Source: Salibaculum griseiflavum
Lineage (GTDB): Bacteria > Pseudomonadota > Alphaproteobacteria > Rhodobacterales > Rhodobacteraceae
DNA: 64,000 bases
NCBI RefSeq assembly: GCF_003129565.1
Contig: NZ_QETF01000013.1
Coordinates: 1-64,000, forward strand
Direction of reading: 5' to 3'
Each line of letters begins with the position of its first letter. Position 1 is the first letter of the stretch. Under the pieces are notes generated by a model, which did not search any database, had not been told where the DNA came from, and worked only from the letters and a program-made list of their open reading frames with translations. Shown one piece after another: positions 9,034-18,841 of the stretch. A program made the position numbers and the translations under genes.

Positions 9034-9332
9034 TGAACAGCGAAACGCCCATCTGCGCGCTATGCGGGCGGCCAATTCCGCCGGAAGCACCGCAAAGCCT
9101 GCATCACCTCGTGCCCAAACTCAAAGGCGGCAAGGGCGGGCCGACAGTTCTGCTGCATCACATCTGCCACAAGGAGATCCACGCAACCCTGAGCGAGGCC
9201 GAGCTGGCCCGCGCCTACAACACCGTGGAGACCCTGCGCGCCCATCCCCGGCTGTCGAGGTTTATCGGCTGGGTCCGCAAACGCCCTCCCGGGTTCAATT
9301 CCCGAAGCAAGGGCGGCCGGCGCAAACGATAA
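9033..9332 (+). CDS. Small HNH endonuclease-domain protein
   Basis: 99 residues from the ATG at 9033; an upstream extension of the frame to 8940 would run into the divergent mscS start. It has a CxxC (CALCG), then LHHLVPK and LHHICHKEIH, which make up the HNH/beta-beta-alpha metal fold. A basic tail SRSKGGRRKR follows. This short form is common as a stand-alone gene in Rhodobacteraceae. No restriction or phage genes lie nearby, so a repair or nucleic-acid role is only a guess. The transcript may be leaderless. Confidence 0.8.
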   Translation: MNSETPICALCGRPIPPEAPQSLHHLVPKLKGGKGGPTVLLHHICHKEIHATLSEAELARAYNTVETLRAHPRLSRFIGWVRKRPPGFNSRSKGGRRKR

Positions 9333-9349
9333 GGCACGGCTGGCAAGCC

Positions 9350-9949
9350 CTAGATCATCCCTTTGATTGCCGTAACGTGGTCGGCCCTGGCAGCAAGAAC
9401 ATCTGCTGCAATCCCCTGCGCCACGTCCGCCGGGGCGTCGCAAATCCGGTCCACCAGGCCAAAGGCAAACGCGTCGTCAGCCGCGATCTTCTGTCCGCCC
9501 ATGAGGATCAGCTTGGCCCGCGCGGGGCCGACCAGCGCCGACAAGCGGCGCGGATCGGTCGGTTGCGGCAGGTAGCCCAGCTTCATCACCGGGTAGAAGA
9601 ACTTGGCCCCCGGCACGCAGAGTCGCAGGTCACAGGCCAGCACCATTCCCATGGCGCCCCCGGCGACGGTGCCGTTGAGCGCAGCGACGGACAGCCCACG
9701 AAATTCGGCAACGGCCCATGACAGACGTTCCCATTGCGGCGACAGGGCCAGCCCCCCGGCCTTGACCTCGTCCAGGTCGGCCCCGGCGCTGAAGACCTTG
9801 CCCTTACCTGTCAGGACCAGCAGCTTTTCACGCGCCTCGGATACAGCATCGGCCAGCGTCGCCAGCATATCTTCGGTCAGGGCATTCGCCTTGTCGGGCC
9901 GGTTCAGCGTCAGGGTCAGAACATCCCCATTGCGGTCGATTTCGATCAT
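9350..9949 (-). CDS. Crotonase-fold (enoyl-CoA hydratase/isomerase-like) protein, short, lacks both catalytic glutamates
   Basis: 199 residues against about 260 for the family; the C-terminal helical part is short. The fold is clear: LTLNRPDKANAL, FSAGADLDE (oxyanion loop), and NGTVAGGAMGMVLACDLRL. Where enoyl-CoA hydratase has Glu144 (GCELAMMCD) this protein has Gly (MGMVLACD). Where it has Glu164 (QPEI) this protein has Val (YPVMKLG). A normal hydratase mechanism is therefore unlikely. Its start overlaps the stop of the upstream SDR gene by 4 bp, so both probably act together on an unknown substrate. Confidence 0.8.
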   Translation of the reverse strand: MIEIDRNGDVLTLTLNRPDKANALTEDMLATLADAVSEAREKLLVLTGKGKVFSAGADLDEVKAGGLALSPQWERLSWAVAEFRGLSVAALNGTVAGGAMGMVLACDLRLCVPGAKFFYPVMKLGYLPQPTDPRRLSALVGPARAKLILMGGQKIAADDAFAFGLVDRICDAPADVAQGIAADVLAARADHVTAIKGMI

Positions 9950-10713
9950 GACAGCCCCACCTTTCGACGCACGTCTTCGTCACGCAACGATACATCGTCC
10001 CCCAGCCACGCATCGGCCTCGGCCCCGCACATCCAGACCATCGCCTTCGCGGGCCAGTCGGGCGGGATATGGTCGGACCAGTCAAGCTGGCTGACCGGGT
10101 TGATCCCTGACGCCTTGATTTCCCGTTGCATCTCGGTGGCGACCGTCCCGGGGGATAGGCCAAGGGCACGAATGCCCTTGTCGCGGTATTCGTTGTCCAC
10201 CGACCGGGTCAGCATGTAGGCGCCCGCTTTCGAGGCGCAGTAGTGCGACCAGGCCTCGACCGGGTTATGTGCCGCGCCCGATGATACGGTCAGGATCGTG
10301 CCGCCGCCCTGGTCCAGCATGTGCGGCAGGACCGCGCGCATCCCGTTGAACACCCCCTTGAGGTTGATGTCGATCACCTTGCCCCATTCCTCGGGGTCGG
10401 CCTCGGCCAGGTGGGAAATCGGTTCGATGACCCCGGCATTGCCCACAAGAACATCGATCCGGCCAAAGGTCTTCAAGGTCGCATCGACGGCCGCCTGCAT
10501 TTCCCAGAACCGGCTGACATCACAGGGAATGGCGATTGCCGCGGGGCCGATTTCACCGGCCAGCTCCGCGATCCGGTCCTCGGACCGCGCCAGCAGCGCC
10601 ACCTTGGCACCCGCCTCTGCAAAAGCGCGCGCGGCCTCTGCGCCGATACCACGGCTGGCGCCGGTGATCAGCACCACCTTGCCATTCATCGTCTTGTCAC
10701 TTGCGTCCTGCAT
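9946..10713 (-). CDS. SDR family oxidoreductase
   Basis: 255 residues from the ATG at 10713, preceded on its strand by GAGAGGTG. Longer in-frame extensions upstream lack family similarity. It shows a classical SDR pattern: VLITGASRGIG (NAD(P) binding), LVGNAGV, a catalytic Ser in TVSSGAAHNP, and YCASKAGAY (YxxxK). Substrate unknown. It is first of a two-gene unit with the crotonase-like gene. Confidence 0.88.
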   Translation of the reverse strand: MQDASDKTMNGKVVLITGASRGIGAEAARAFAEAGAKVALLARSEDRIAELAGEIGPAAIAIPCDVSRFWEMQAAVDATLKTFGRIDVLVGNAGVIEPISHLAEADPEEWGKVIDINLKGVFNGMRAVLPHMLDQGGGTILTVSSGAAHNPVEAWSHYCASKAGAYMLTRSVDNEYRDKGIRALGLSPGTVATEMQREIKASGINPVSQLDWSDHIPPDWPAKAMVWMCGAEADAWLGDDVSLRDEDVRRKVGLS

Positions 10714-10824
10714 GTTTTCGACACCTCTCGATTGCCTGCGCCAGGGAATTGATATCCCGACCTTGACCCGGAGGACAGGGCTTGGAAAGCTTGGTCCTGA
10801 ATTCTTGATAGGAGCACCCGTGAT

Positions 10825-12330
10825 ATGACGAAACCGATTTTCCTGCGCGCCGGCAGCCTCGGGGCCGCCCTGTTTTGCAGCACAGCCGCCTACGCCGATG
10901 TCACCGCCCAGCAAGTCTGGGACAACTGGAAAACGCAGATCGAGGTCTACGGAGACGGTGGCGTCACAGTCGGGAATGAATCCATGTCCGGCGACACCCT
11001 GACCGTCGAGACCCTGACACTGTCCATGTCAGACGACGACGTGACCGTGAATTCCGAGATGGGGCCGCTCACCTTCACCGAACAGGGCGATGGAACGGTG
11101 CGTGTGGGAATGCCGGAAAGCTATCCGATGAGCCTGGAGATCGAGGGCAGCCCCGTGGAACTGACCATCAGCAACGAGGGACTGGACATCGTCGCCTCGG
11201 GCACGCCCGACGCATTGTCTTATGCGCTGGTGGCTGACAGCTATTCCATCACGGTGGACAGTGTTGGCGGCGAAATCGAGGAAGAGGTCCTGCTGAACGC
11301 CGCCACGATCACGATGGAAGTCATCAGTGGCGATTACATCGTGCGCAGCGGTGACCTACAGAACATGGACTATTCCCTGACCATGGCCGGTGTCGATATC
11401 AATGTCGACTTGCGCGAAAAGGGCGGGTCCGGCGTGATTCAATTCAACGGCGACATGGCTGACCTGATGCTTGCCGCCAAGCTGGCCATGCCGATGGATA
11501 TGGACATGGATGCGCCCGAGACCATGTTCGCGGACGGCTTCGCCTTCGAAGGGGGCTATTCGATCGGTGCCGCCCAATATGATTTCAATATCGACGCCGA
11601 CGGCGAATCCGCTTCTGGCAATGTCAGTACGGACAGCACCGCCCTGTCGGTGTCCGCGGATTATGACGGCATGCTCTACCAAAGCGAAAGCACCGGCATC
11701 GCCCTCGACATGTCGATCCCCGAAGAGCTGCCCTTCCCCATCCAGGCTTCGATGTCGACCTTCGGCTTCACCATGGATGTGCCCCTCAGCCAGGCGAACG
11801 CCCCGCGCGGGTTCGAACTGGGCTTCGAGTTGCGCGACCTTGCCGTGGGCGACGGTCTGTGGAACCTGTTCGATCCCGGTGAAATCCTGCCGCGCGATCC
11901 GGCCACCGTGGCACTGAACCTGACGGGCAATGTCACGCCCTTCTTCGACTTCATGGATCCCGAGCAGGCCCAGGCGGCCGCCATGGCAGACCTTCCCGGT
12001 GAAATCCATGACGTGACGCTGAACGACCTTACGATGCGTGTTGCCGGTGCCGAGGTCATGGGCGAAGGGGCCTTCACCTTCGACAACACCGATTTCCAGA
12101 CGATCCCCGGCATGCCACGCCCCGAGGGCCAGGCGGATTTCCGGATCAACGGGGTCAACGGCCTGATCGACAAACTGATCCAGATGGGCCTGATCCCCGA
12201 GGACCAGGCGATGATGCCGCGCATGATGCTCGGCATGTTCGCAACGCCGGTGGGCGATGACCAACTGACCTCGACCATCGAGATCAATGACCAGGGCCAC
12301 ATCCTGGCCAATGGCCAGCGTATCCAATAA
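10825..12330 (+). CDS. DUF2125 domain-containing secreted protein
   Basis: 501 residues. An N-terminal signal peptide ends near AAYADV (residue 25), so it should be periplasmic or outer-membrane associated. The rest is beta-rich, acidic and repetitive in character (GDTLTVETLTLSMSDDDVTV, ELTISNEGLDIVASGT), as in the DUF2125 family of alphaproteobacteria. The C-terminal part has ILANGQRIQ. AGGAG lies about ten bases before the ATG. Function unknown. Confidence 0.8.
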   Translation: MTKPIFLRAGSLGAALFCSTAAYADVTAQQVWDNWKTQIEVYGDGGVTVGNESMSGDTLTVETLTLSMSDDDVTVNSEMGPLTFTEQGDGTVRVGMPESYPMSLEIEGSPVELTISNEGLDIVASGTPDALSYALVADSYSITVDSVGGEIEEEVLLNAATITMEVISGDYIVRSGDLQNMDYSLTMAGVDINVDLREKGGSGVIQFNGDMADLMLAAKLAMPMDMDMDAPETMFADGFAFEGGYSIGAAQYDFNIDADGESASGNVSTDSTALSVSADYDGMLYQSESTGIALDMSIPEELPFPIQASMSTFGFTMDVPLSQANAPRGFELGFELRDLAVGDGLWNLFDPGEILPRDPATVALNLTGNVTPFFDFMDPEQAQAAAMADLPGEIHDVTLNDLTMRVAGAEVMGEGAFTFDNTDFQTIPGMPRPEGQADFRINGVNGLIDKLIQMGLIPEDQAMMPRMMLGMFATPVGDDQLTSTIEINDQGHILANGQRIQ

Positions 12331-12350
12331 CGCTGGAATACCACGATCGG

Positions 12351-12380
12351 GCGGGGCGGCCGGGCAACCGGACGCCCCGC
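12351..12380 (+). terminator. Strong GC stem-loop after DUF2125 gene (terminator-like)
   Basis: GCGGGGCG (12351-12358) pairs with CGCCCCGC (12373-12380). A G/A mismatch separates this from an inner CCGG/CCGG stem closed by GCAA, a GNRA tetraloop. No long T tract follows (CTTGCCGTT), so it may be a weak terminator or an RNA-stabilising 3' hairpin. Confidence 0.5.
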
Positions 12381-12450
12381 TTGCCGTTCGGGGGCGCACT
12401 TGCGGTAACTCGGCGGTCGGACTACCTGTGTGACGATCCATGAGGTGCAG

Positions 12451-13797
12451 ATGATACATTCCCTTCCCGACCTGGCGGACCGCCTCTTGCAGGCTGCCAA
12501 ATCCGCCGGGGCCGACGCCGCCGATGCCATTCTCGTTGCGGGGGCCTCTGCCTCGATCGACGTGCGGGCTGGCGCCCTCGAACAGGCAGAACGCGCCGAA
12601 AGCACCGATCTTGGGCTGCGTGTCTTCATCGGGAACCGGCAGGCCAATGTCTCGGCCTCGGACACCAAGGACGAGACGATCCGCGAAATGGCGGAACGCG
12701 CCGTCACCATGGCCCGTATCGCCCCCGAAGATCCTTATGCGGGGCTTGCCGCACCCGAACAGCTGGCGACGGACCTTGATACCGAACGGCTGGACCTTGT
12801 CGATGGCAGCCCCGAACCCGACCCCGCCAGGCTGCAATCCTGGGCCGAAGAGGCCGAGGCCGCCGCATTGGCGGTTGACGGTGTCACGCAGGTCCAATCC
12901 GCCAGCGCCACCTATGGTAGCCGATCCGTGCACTTGGCCACCAGCGCCGGGTTCTCGGCCGGATATGATGGCACCGGGTGTTCCGTCTCGTGCGTCGCCA
13001 TCAGCGGCACGGGCACCGGAATGGAACGCGACTACGATTTCGACAGCCGCACCCACATGGCCGACCTGCGCAGCCCGGCCGAGATCGGCCGCCGCGCCGC
13101 CGAGCGTGCCGTGGCCCGGCATGGCGCCCGCAAGCCGGCGACGGGCAGCTACCCGGTTCTGTTCGATGAACGCATTTCAAGCAGCCTGATCGGACACCTG
13201 TTGCAGGCGATCAACGGAACCGCCATCGCGCGCGGGTCGTCCTGGTTGCTGGACGGGTTGGGCAAAGAGGTTCTGCCAACTGACCTGTCGCTCGTCGAAA
13301 GCCCGCACCGCGCCCGCGTGCAGGGCTCGCGCCTGTTCGATGCAGAGGGGCTGCCGACGCGGCGGCGCGCCATCGTCGAAAACGGCGTTCTGACCGGCTG
13401 GACCCTGGACCTTGCGACAGGCCGCAAGCTGGACATGGACAGCACCGGCAACGCTGCACGCGGCGTATCCGCCCCGCCATCTCCGGGCGTCACCCATGTG
13501 GCTCTCACTCAAGGCGAGCGCAGCCGCGAGGACCTGATCGCCCAGATGGGCACCGGGTTGCTCGTCACGTCGATGATCGGATCGACCATCAACCCCAATA
13601 CCGGGGATTATTCTCGCGGCGCCTCGGGATTCTGGGTGGAGAATGGCGAGATTGCCTATCCGGTCAACGAATGCACCATCGCGGGAAACCTGCGCGACAT
13701 GCTGCGCCGGATCGTGCCCGCCAATGATGCGCAAACGCATCTTAGCCGGGTTGTTCCCTCGCTTCTCATCGATGGGTTGACCCTTGCCGGTAATTAA
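12451..13797 (+). CDS. pmbA: TldD/PmbA family metallopeptidase-related protein
   Basis: 448 residues from the ATG at 12451, which has GAGGTG six bases upstream; an alternative GTG at 12430 lacks a site. The length and landmarks (ILVAGASASIDVRAGALEQAER, GNAARGVSAPPSPG, NPNTGDYSRGASGFWVENGEI) fit PmbA. PmbA works with TldD in maturation of peptides such as microcin B17 and in protein turnover. No tldD is in the window. It overlaps the following phosphatase gene by 14 bp. Confidence 0.9.
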   Translation: MIHSLPDLADRLLQAAKSAGADAADAILVAGASASIDVRAGALEQAERAESTDLGLRVFIGNRQANVSASDTKDETIREMAERAVTMARIAPEDPYAGLAAPEQLATDLDTERLDLVDGSPEPDPARLQSWAEEAEAAALAVDGVTQVQSASATYGSRSVHLATSAGFSAGYDGTGCSVSCVAISGTGTGMERDYDFDSRTHMADLRSPAEIGRRAAERAVARHGARKPATGSYPVLFDERISSSLIGHLLQAINGTAIARGSSWLLDGLGKEVLPTDLSLVESPHRARVQGSRLFDAEGLPTRRRAIVENGVLTGWTLDLATGRKLDMDSTGNAARGVSAPPSPGVTHVALTQGERSREDLIAQMGTGLLVTSMIGSTINPNTGDYSRGASGFWVENGEIAYPVNECTIAGNLRDMLRRIVPANDAQTHLSRVVPSLLIDGLTLAGN

Positions 13798-14596
13798 CGA
13801 CCTCACCCTGCTGGAGCAGGCCGCGCAAGAGGCCGGCGACATCGCTCTGCGGCATTTCCGGGCCGATCCACAGGTCTGGGAAAAGGACAACGCCGCCGGT
13901 CCCGTGACCGAGGCCGACCTGGCCGTGGACCGCTATCTGCGTGACAAGCTGCTGACCGCGCGCCCCGGCAATGGCTGGCTGTCGGAAGAAACCGAGGACG
14001 ATGCCGACCGTCTGAGCGCCGATCACGTCTTCATCATCGACCCGATCGACGGCACACGCGCCTTCATCGACCACAGCGAGGACTGGGCGCTGTCGCTTGC
14101 CGTGGCCGAACGGGGCGCCATTTCGGCCGCGGTGGTCTACCTGCCGGCGCGGGGGCTGCTGTATCGGGCTGCACGGGGGCGCGGGGCGACGCTGAACGGT
14201 GCCCCGATCACCGTCACCGGAACACAGGATGCGACAGGGGCCGAGGTTCTCACGACCAAGCCGAACCTTGCCCCCGGGTTCTGGCGCGGGCCAGTGCCCG
14301 GCTTTCGCCGCAGCTTTCGCACCTCACTGGCCTATCGGCTTTGCCTGGTTGCCGAGGGCCGGTTCGATGCCATGTTGACCCTGCGCCCGACATGGGAATG
14401 GGACGTGGCCGCCGGAAGCCTGATCGTGGCCGAGGCCGGCGGCACCGCGACCGATGGCAATGGCGGACCCGCCCGGTTCAACAACCCGCATCCGCAGATT
14501 GCGGGCATGGTCGCCGGAGGCGCCTTGCATGGGGCGCTGATAGGGGAGTTGCGCCGCGATCTTTCCCAGCCCGGTCCCTTTACGCTGCCCGGTTGA
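13784..14596 (+). CDS. cysQ: 3'(2'),5'-bisphosphate nucleotidase / inositol monophosphatase family (CysQ-like)
   Basis: 270 residues. The start is a TTG at 13784, the first possible start after an in-frame stop and inside the 3' end of pmbA. Metal and phosphate motifs are EETEDD, DPIDGTRAFI and the C-terminal WEWDVAAGSLIVAEAGG. CysQ removes 3'-phosphoadenosine 5'-phosphate formed in sulfate assimilation; inositol or fructose phosphatase activity is possible in the same fold. Overlap with pmbA suggests coupled translation. Confidence 0.82.
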   Translation: MPVINDLTLLEQAAQEAGDIALRHFRADPQVWEKDNAAGPVTEADLAVDRYLRDKLLTARPGNGWLSEETEDDADRLSADHVFIIDPIDGTRAFIDHSEDWALSLAVAERGAISAAVVYLPARGLLYRAARGRGATLNGAPITVTGTQDATGAEVLTTKPNLAPGFWRGPVPGFRRSFRTSLAYRLCLVAEGRFDAMLTLRPTWEWDVAAGSLIVAEAGGTATDGNGGPARFNNPHPQIAGMVAGGALHGALIGELRRDLSQPGPFTLPG

Positions 14597-14641
14597 CCCC
14601 CTAGGGTCTGCCGCAATCGCAGCAATGGCAGGAGCATGGCA

Positions 14642-14884
14642 ATGGCCCAGCGCCTTCATCTGGTGTTCGGTGGCGAACTCGTCGATCCAACCAAGAACAC
14701 CTTCAAGAATGTCGAGGATATCCACCTTGTCGGCATCTACCCCAACTACGACGCCGCCTATGACGCCTGGAAGGCCGAGGCGCAGCGCACCGTGGACAAT
14801 GCCCATATGCGCTATTTCATCGCCCACCTCCATCGACTACGCGAAGAGGGCACCGAGGCCTCCCCGACGGAGGAGCTGGGCTGA
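14642..14884 (+). CDS. DUF4170 domain-containing protein
   Basis: 80 residues from the ATG at 14642. An ATG six bases earlier (14636) is too close to the AGGAG at 14629-14633, so the second start is preferred. MAQRLHLVFGGELVDP and the acidic/aromatic helix AYDAWKAEAQRTVDNA are typical of this small alphaproteobacterial family. No function is known. It is often found beside lipid A/KDO genes, as here before waaA. Confidence 0.8.
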   Translation: MAQRLHLVFGGELVDPTKNTFKNVEDIHLVGIYPNYDAAYDAWKAEAQRTVDNAHMRYFIAHLHRLREEGTEASPTEELG

Positions 14885-14911
14885 ACGGCCAAGCGACGGG
14901 CCAGATCCGCG

Positions 14912-16048
14912 ATGACCACCCATCCCCTTGTCTGGATCGGTTGCGACGATGCCTCGAACCTGGCCGCCGCGGTCGCGCTGGCCCGGCACCTGATCGGGTC
15001 CGAAACCGAGATGCGCCTCTTGCTGGGCGCCCCACATGGAGACCTGGATCAACTGAGGTTGCTGGACTGCCCCAGGATCGAGGCAACCGGTCTCCCGGCC
15101 GATAACGGCGCCTCCGTGCGCAGCTTTCTCGATGACAGCGCACCGTCTGTCGTGGTCTGGTTCGGCGGGCCGCGCCCGACCCTGATGAATACGGTCGCCA
15201 AACGCGAAATCCCGGCCATCCTGGTCAATACCCGCCTGGACCAGCTCCGCCCACGCGGGTTGCTTGTGCGAAACCGCATCCTGCGACAGCCGCTCTCCGC
15301 CTTCGCACGGATACTCGGAGTCGATGGCGCCACCAGCAGCTGGCTGCAAAAGATGGGCATTCCTGCCAGCCGGATCAGCGTGACCGGCCCGCTGCAGGAG
15401 GACGCCGACCCGCCCGAACATGACCCGAACGAGCTGACGGTCATGGCCGAAGCGGTCGGAAGCCGGCCGGCCTGGTTCGCCGATGCGGTCGTGCCCGGCG
15501 AAATCGCCCAACTGGTTGCCGCGCACAAATCCGCCAGCCGCCGAAGTCACCGCTTGCTGATGATCATCACACCAAGGGATATCGCCGACGGACCTGACTT
15601 CGTCCGGCGACTGTCGCGCGCGGGTCTGCGCACAGCGCTCCGCTCGGCCGATGAGCCGCCACAAGAGGACATCCAGGCCCTTGTCGCCGACATGCCGGGC
15701 GAAGCCGGGCTCTGGTATCGCATCGCGCCGGTCAGTTTCATGGGTGGCACCTTGTCGGGCCCCGACGGGCCACCGCCCTTCCCCGCCGCCGCCGTCGGCT
15801 CCGCTGTTCTGCACGGCCCGTTCACGCAGCCTTGGCAAACCCAGTACCGCCGCCTGTCGCAAGCCGGCGCCCTGCGCAAAGTGCGCAGCGGCTCTGAACT
15901 GGGTGTCGCCCTGGGCGAATTGATCGGTCCGGAACGGCCTGCGACCATGGCTCATGCCGGTTGGGAAGAGGTTACCCGAAGTTCGATGGATTATCGCGAC
16001 CTGAGCATGGTGATCGAGGACGCGGTCCTTGACGGGATGGTGCAGTGA
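14912..16048 (+). CDS. waaA: 3-deoxy-D-manno-octulosonic acid (KDO) transferase, divergent
   Basis: 378 residues, somewhat short and divergent for the family (usually about 420). It has the GT-B layout of WaaA: an N-terminal half with [44 protein letters not shown] between domains, and a C-terminal [11 protein letters not shown] transferase adds KDO to lipid IVA at the inner membrane. Its stop overlaps the lpxK start, which supports a lipid A operon. The assignment rests on motif pattern plus context. Confidence 0.78.
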   Translation: MTTHPLVWIGCDDASNLAAAVALARHLIGSETEMRLLLGAPHGDLDQLRLLDCPRIEATGLPADNGASVRSFLDDSAPSVVVWFGGPRPTLMNTVAKREIPAILVNTRLDQLRPRGLLVRNRILRQPLSAFARILGVDGATSSWLQKMGIPASRISVTGPLQEDADPPEHDPNELTVMAEAVGSRPAWFADAVVPGEIAQLVAAHKSASRRSHRLLMIITPRDIADGPDFVRRLSRAGLRTALRSADEPPQEDIQALVADMPGEAGLWYRIAPVSFMGGTLSGPDGPPPFPAAAVGSAVLHGPFTQPWQTQYRRLSQAGALRKVRSGSELGVALGELIGPERPATMAHAGWEEVTRSSMDYRDLSMVIEDAVLDGMVQ

Positions 16049-17052
16049 TGCGGGCGCCGGCCTTCTGGGACAGGGACCCGTCGCATCCCGGCCTGCTGGC
16101 GCGCCTGTTGGCGCCTTTGGGTTGGCTCTATGGCACCTTGACCGCGCGGCGCGTGGCCCGAGCCCCGGCATACCGGGCGCAGGTGCCGGTGATCTGTGTC
16201 GGCAACATCAATGCCGGAGGGACCGGCAAGACACCGACGGTCATCGCGCTGTGCCAGCACATCGGGCGGACCGGAAGCGCGGTTCACGTGGTCAGCCGTG
16301 GCTATGGCGGCCAACTTGCAGGGCCGGTGCAGGTCGATCCGACGCGCCACGGGGCGCACGCGGTCGGGGACGAGCCGCTGTTGATTGCCGCCTTCGCACC
16401 GGTCTGGGTGTCAAAGGACCGGGCCGCGGGCGTGCGCGCCGCAGAGGCAGCGGGCGCGGATGTCATCGTAATGGATGACGGGTTCCAGAACCCGGCCGTG
16501 GCCAAGGACCTGTCAATCGTGGTGGTCGATGCGGTCAAGGGCTTCGGAAATGGGCGGGTCCTGCCTGCGGGGCCGCTGCGCGAACCGGTCCCTGCAGGGC
16601 TGGCGCGGGCCGATGCCCTTCTCGTGATCGGTGCACCGGCACATCGCGAGGCATTTGCACCGGACCTGCCGGATCACTGCCTGCGGCTGGACGGTGCGCT
16701 GACCCCCCTGCCCACCGGAATGCCCTGGCAAGGGATGCGCGTCCTGGCCTTTGCCGGGATCGGCCACCCTGAAAAATTCTTTGCCACCCTGCGCGGTCTC
16801 GGGGCCGAATTGGTGCGTGGCGAGGCGCTGGAAGATCACCAACCGCTGACGGATGCGTTGATGCTGCGCCTGGAAAAAGAGGCGGCCTTGCTGAACGCGC
16901 AATTGGTCACGACCGAAAAGGATGCGGTGCGCCTGCCGGCCGCCTTCCGGCAGAAGGTCATCACCCTTCCGGTGCGCCTGGACCTTGAAGATTGGTCGGC
17001 ACTGGATGACAGGCTGGATGCGCTCTTGGGTCAGGACTCTGCCAGATCCTGA
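16048..17052 (+). CDS. lpxK: Tetraacyldisaccharide 4'-kinase
   Basis: 334 residues from the ATG at 16048, in a TGATG overlap with the upstream stop; a GTG at 16045 is also possible. It phosphorylates the 4' position of the lipid A precursor at the inner membrane face. The P-loop is [18 protein letters not shown] and DDGFQNP follow, as in LpxK. The C-terminus has [10 protein letters not shown]. It overlaps the converging CoA-transferase gene by 22 bp. Confidence 0.95.
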   Translation: MRAPAFWDRDPSHPGLLARLLAPLGWLYGTLTARRVARAPAYRAQVPVICVGNINAGGTGKTPTVIALCQHIGRTGSAVHVVSRGYGGQLAGPVQVDPTRHGAHAVGDEPLLIAAFAPVWVSKDRAAGVRAAEAAGADVIVMDDGFQNPAVAKDLSIVVVDAVKGFGNGRVLPAGPLREPVPAGLARADALLVIGAPAHREAFAPDLPDHCLRLDGALTPLPTGMPWQGMRVLAFAGIGHPEKFFATLRGLGAELVRGEALEDHQPLTDALMLRLEKEAALLNAQLVTTEKDAVRLPAAFRQKVITLPVRLDLEDWSALDDRLDALLGQDSARS

Positions 17053-18155
17053 TCCTGGCCCAGGCGCGGCGCGGCGCGATCCGTCGCAAGATCCGCTCCG
17101 GAAAACCGGATCGGCGCCCGCACGCCCGGCACGCCTTCGGGGTCGATACGAAGCCCCCGCGCCACGACTTGCGGGTCGGCGAAGACCTCGGCCATGTCAT
17201 TGATCGGCCCGGCGGGCACGCCCGCGCCCTCGCAGGCTGCCAACAGGTCCGCCTTGGTCCATTCGGCCATGGCTTGGGCCAGTTGGCCCACCAGAAGCTC
17301 TCGATTTTCGAGCCGCGCCGGGTTGGTGGCGAACCGGGCATCGCCCGCCAGTCCGGCTAGGCCAAGAAGGTCGCAGAACCGCCGGAATTGCCCGTCATTG
17401 CCCACGGCGATGATCACGTAACCATCGGCGCAGTCAAACACCTGATAAGGGACGATGTTAGGGTGCGCATTGCCGAGTCGTTTCGGCGCATCGCCCGTGG
17501 CCAGGTAGTTCATCGCCTGGTTGGCCGTGGTGGCAACGGCCACGTCCAGCAACGCCATGTCGATATGCTGCCCTTCACCAGTTCGGCCACGCTGGTGCAA
17601 GGCGGCCAATACCGCGTTGCTGGCGTAGAGTCCGGTCAGGATATCCGTCACGGCAACACCGACCTTCTGCGGCTGGCCGTCGGGCTCTCCTGTGACCGAC
17701 ATCAGGCCAGACATGCCCTGGATGATGTAGTCATAGCCCGCACGCGCGGCATAAGTCCCATCCTGCCCAAAACCGGTGATCGAACAATAGATCAGGCCGG
17801 GATTTACGGCCTTCAGACTTTCGTAGTCCAGCCCGTATTTCGCCAGCCCGCCCACCTTGAAATTCTCGATCACCACGTCTGCCTCGGCGATCAGGCGCTT
17901 GGCCGTTGCCAGGTCCTCGGGTGCCTTGAAATCCAGCACCACCGACCGTTTACCCCGGTTGCAGCCATGGAAATAGGCAGCCGATCGGTCTTGATCTCGC
18001 TCGATGAAGGGCGGGCCCCAATGACGGGTATCATCGCCGGCCGGGGCTTCGATCTTGATCACCTCGGCCCCAAGGTCGCTTAACAACTGACCCGCCCAAG
18101 GCCCGGCAAGGATGCGGGCCAGTTCCACGACCTTGAGACCGTCCAGAGGTGTCAT
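17031..18155 (-). CDS. CaiB/BaiF (class III) CoA-transferase
   Basis: 374 residues. The N-terminus [33 protein letters not shown] is typical of formyl-CoA transferase-like enzymes. The catalytic Asp is in [31 protein letters not shown] and the C-terminal [15 protein letters not shown] are also present. It transfers CoA between organic acids; the substrate cannot be read from sequence. Its start overlaps the DsbA-like gene end by 4 bp. It is far from the CaiD-like operon at 57-61 kb, so a shared pathway is uncertain. Confidence 0.9.
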   Translation of the reverse strand: MTPLDGLKVVELARILAGPWAGQLLSDLGAEVIKIEAPAGDDTRHWGPPFIERDQDRSAAYFHGCNRGKRSVVLDFKAPEDLATAKRLIAEADVVIENFKVGGLAKYGLDYESLKAVNPGLIYCSITGFGQDGTYAARAGYDYIIQGMSGLMSVTGEPDGQPQKVGVAVTDILTGLYASNAVLAALHQRGRTGEGQHIDMALLDVAVATTANQAMNYLATGDAPKRLGNAHPNIVPYQVFDCADGYVIIAVGNDGQFRRFCDLLGLAGLAGDARFATNPARLENRELLVGQLAQAMAEWTKADLLAACEGAGVPAGPINDMAEVFADPQVVARGLRIDPEGVPGVRAPIRFSGADLATDRAAPRLGQDQDLAES

Positions 18156-18826
18156 TCGGCGGCGTCGGCCTCGGCCAGCTTCTCGTCCAGGATCGCGGCG
18201 AAATCATCATAGGACATGTTGGAATACTTCTCGCCATTGATGACAAAGCTGGGCGTGCCCTGAACGTCGTCGGCCTCGGCATTGGCCAGATACCAGCCAT
18301 AGAGGTTCTGCGCGGTCTCGCCGTCAGTGAGGCAGGCATCGAGGTCTTCGTCGGTCAGGCCGGCAACCTTGCCGATCCGGCGCAGGTCCGAAATGATCTC
18401 TTCGCCGCTTTCGCGACGGGCCCATTCATCCTGGCGCTCATAGATCAAGTCTGTGATCCCGAAGAACCGTTCCTCGCCACCACAACGGGCCACCATCGAC
18501 GCCCACAGGCCGGGACGGTCGAAATAGACCTCGCGATAGACGAAACGCACCTTGCCGGTGTCGATGTAGTTTTCCTCGATCTGGGGATACTGGTTGTCGT
18601 GGAAATTCGCACAATGGGGGCAGGTGAACGAGGCGTATTCGATCACCTCGACCGGGGCATCCTCGGCCCCTTTCACCATCTCGATGATCTGGCTGGCGTC
18701 GTATTCGGCATCCTGGGCCAGCGCGGCCCCCAGAACCGGATCGGCCGGAACGGCGGGACGGGACAGGAACCATGCACCACCGGCAACGGCAGCGACAGCG
18801 ACAGTGGCGAGGAGGGCATTTTTCAT
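18152..18826 (-). CDS. DsbA family thiol:disulfide oxidoreductase, exported
   Basis: 224 residues from the ATG at 18826, which has AAGAGA just upstream; an ATG at 18841 is less likely. A hydrophobic signal or anchor (NALLATVAVAAVAGGAWFL) precedes a thioredoxin fold with the active site CPHC. A cis-Pro motif GTPSFVINGEKY lies near the end. The protein should act in the periplasm on disulfides. The order DsbA-like, DUF721, mutY (divergent) is familiar from Rhodobacteraceae chromosomes. Confidence 0.9.
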   Translation of the reverse strand: MKNALLATVAVAAVAGGAWFLSRPAVPADPVLGAALAQDAEYDASQIIEMVKGAEDAPVEVIEYASFTCPHCANFHDNQYPQIEENYIDTGKVRFVYREVYFDRPGLWASMVARCGGEERFFGITDLIYERQDEWARRESGEEIISDLRRIGKVAGLTDEDLDACLTDGETAQNLYGWYLANAEADDVQGTPSFVINGEKYSNMSYDDFAAILDEKLAEADAAE

Positions 18827-18841
18827 GGGATCTCTTTTCAC

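Noticed and set aside
11356-13122. A 588-codon minus-strand frame across the DUF2125 and pmbA genes
   Set aside because: It runs antisense through two well-supported genes and a strong stem-loop between them. The peptide is composition-biased with no recognisable motif.
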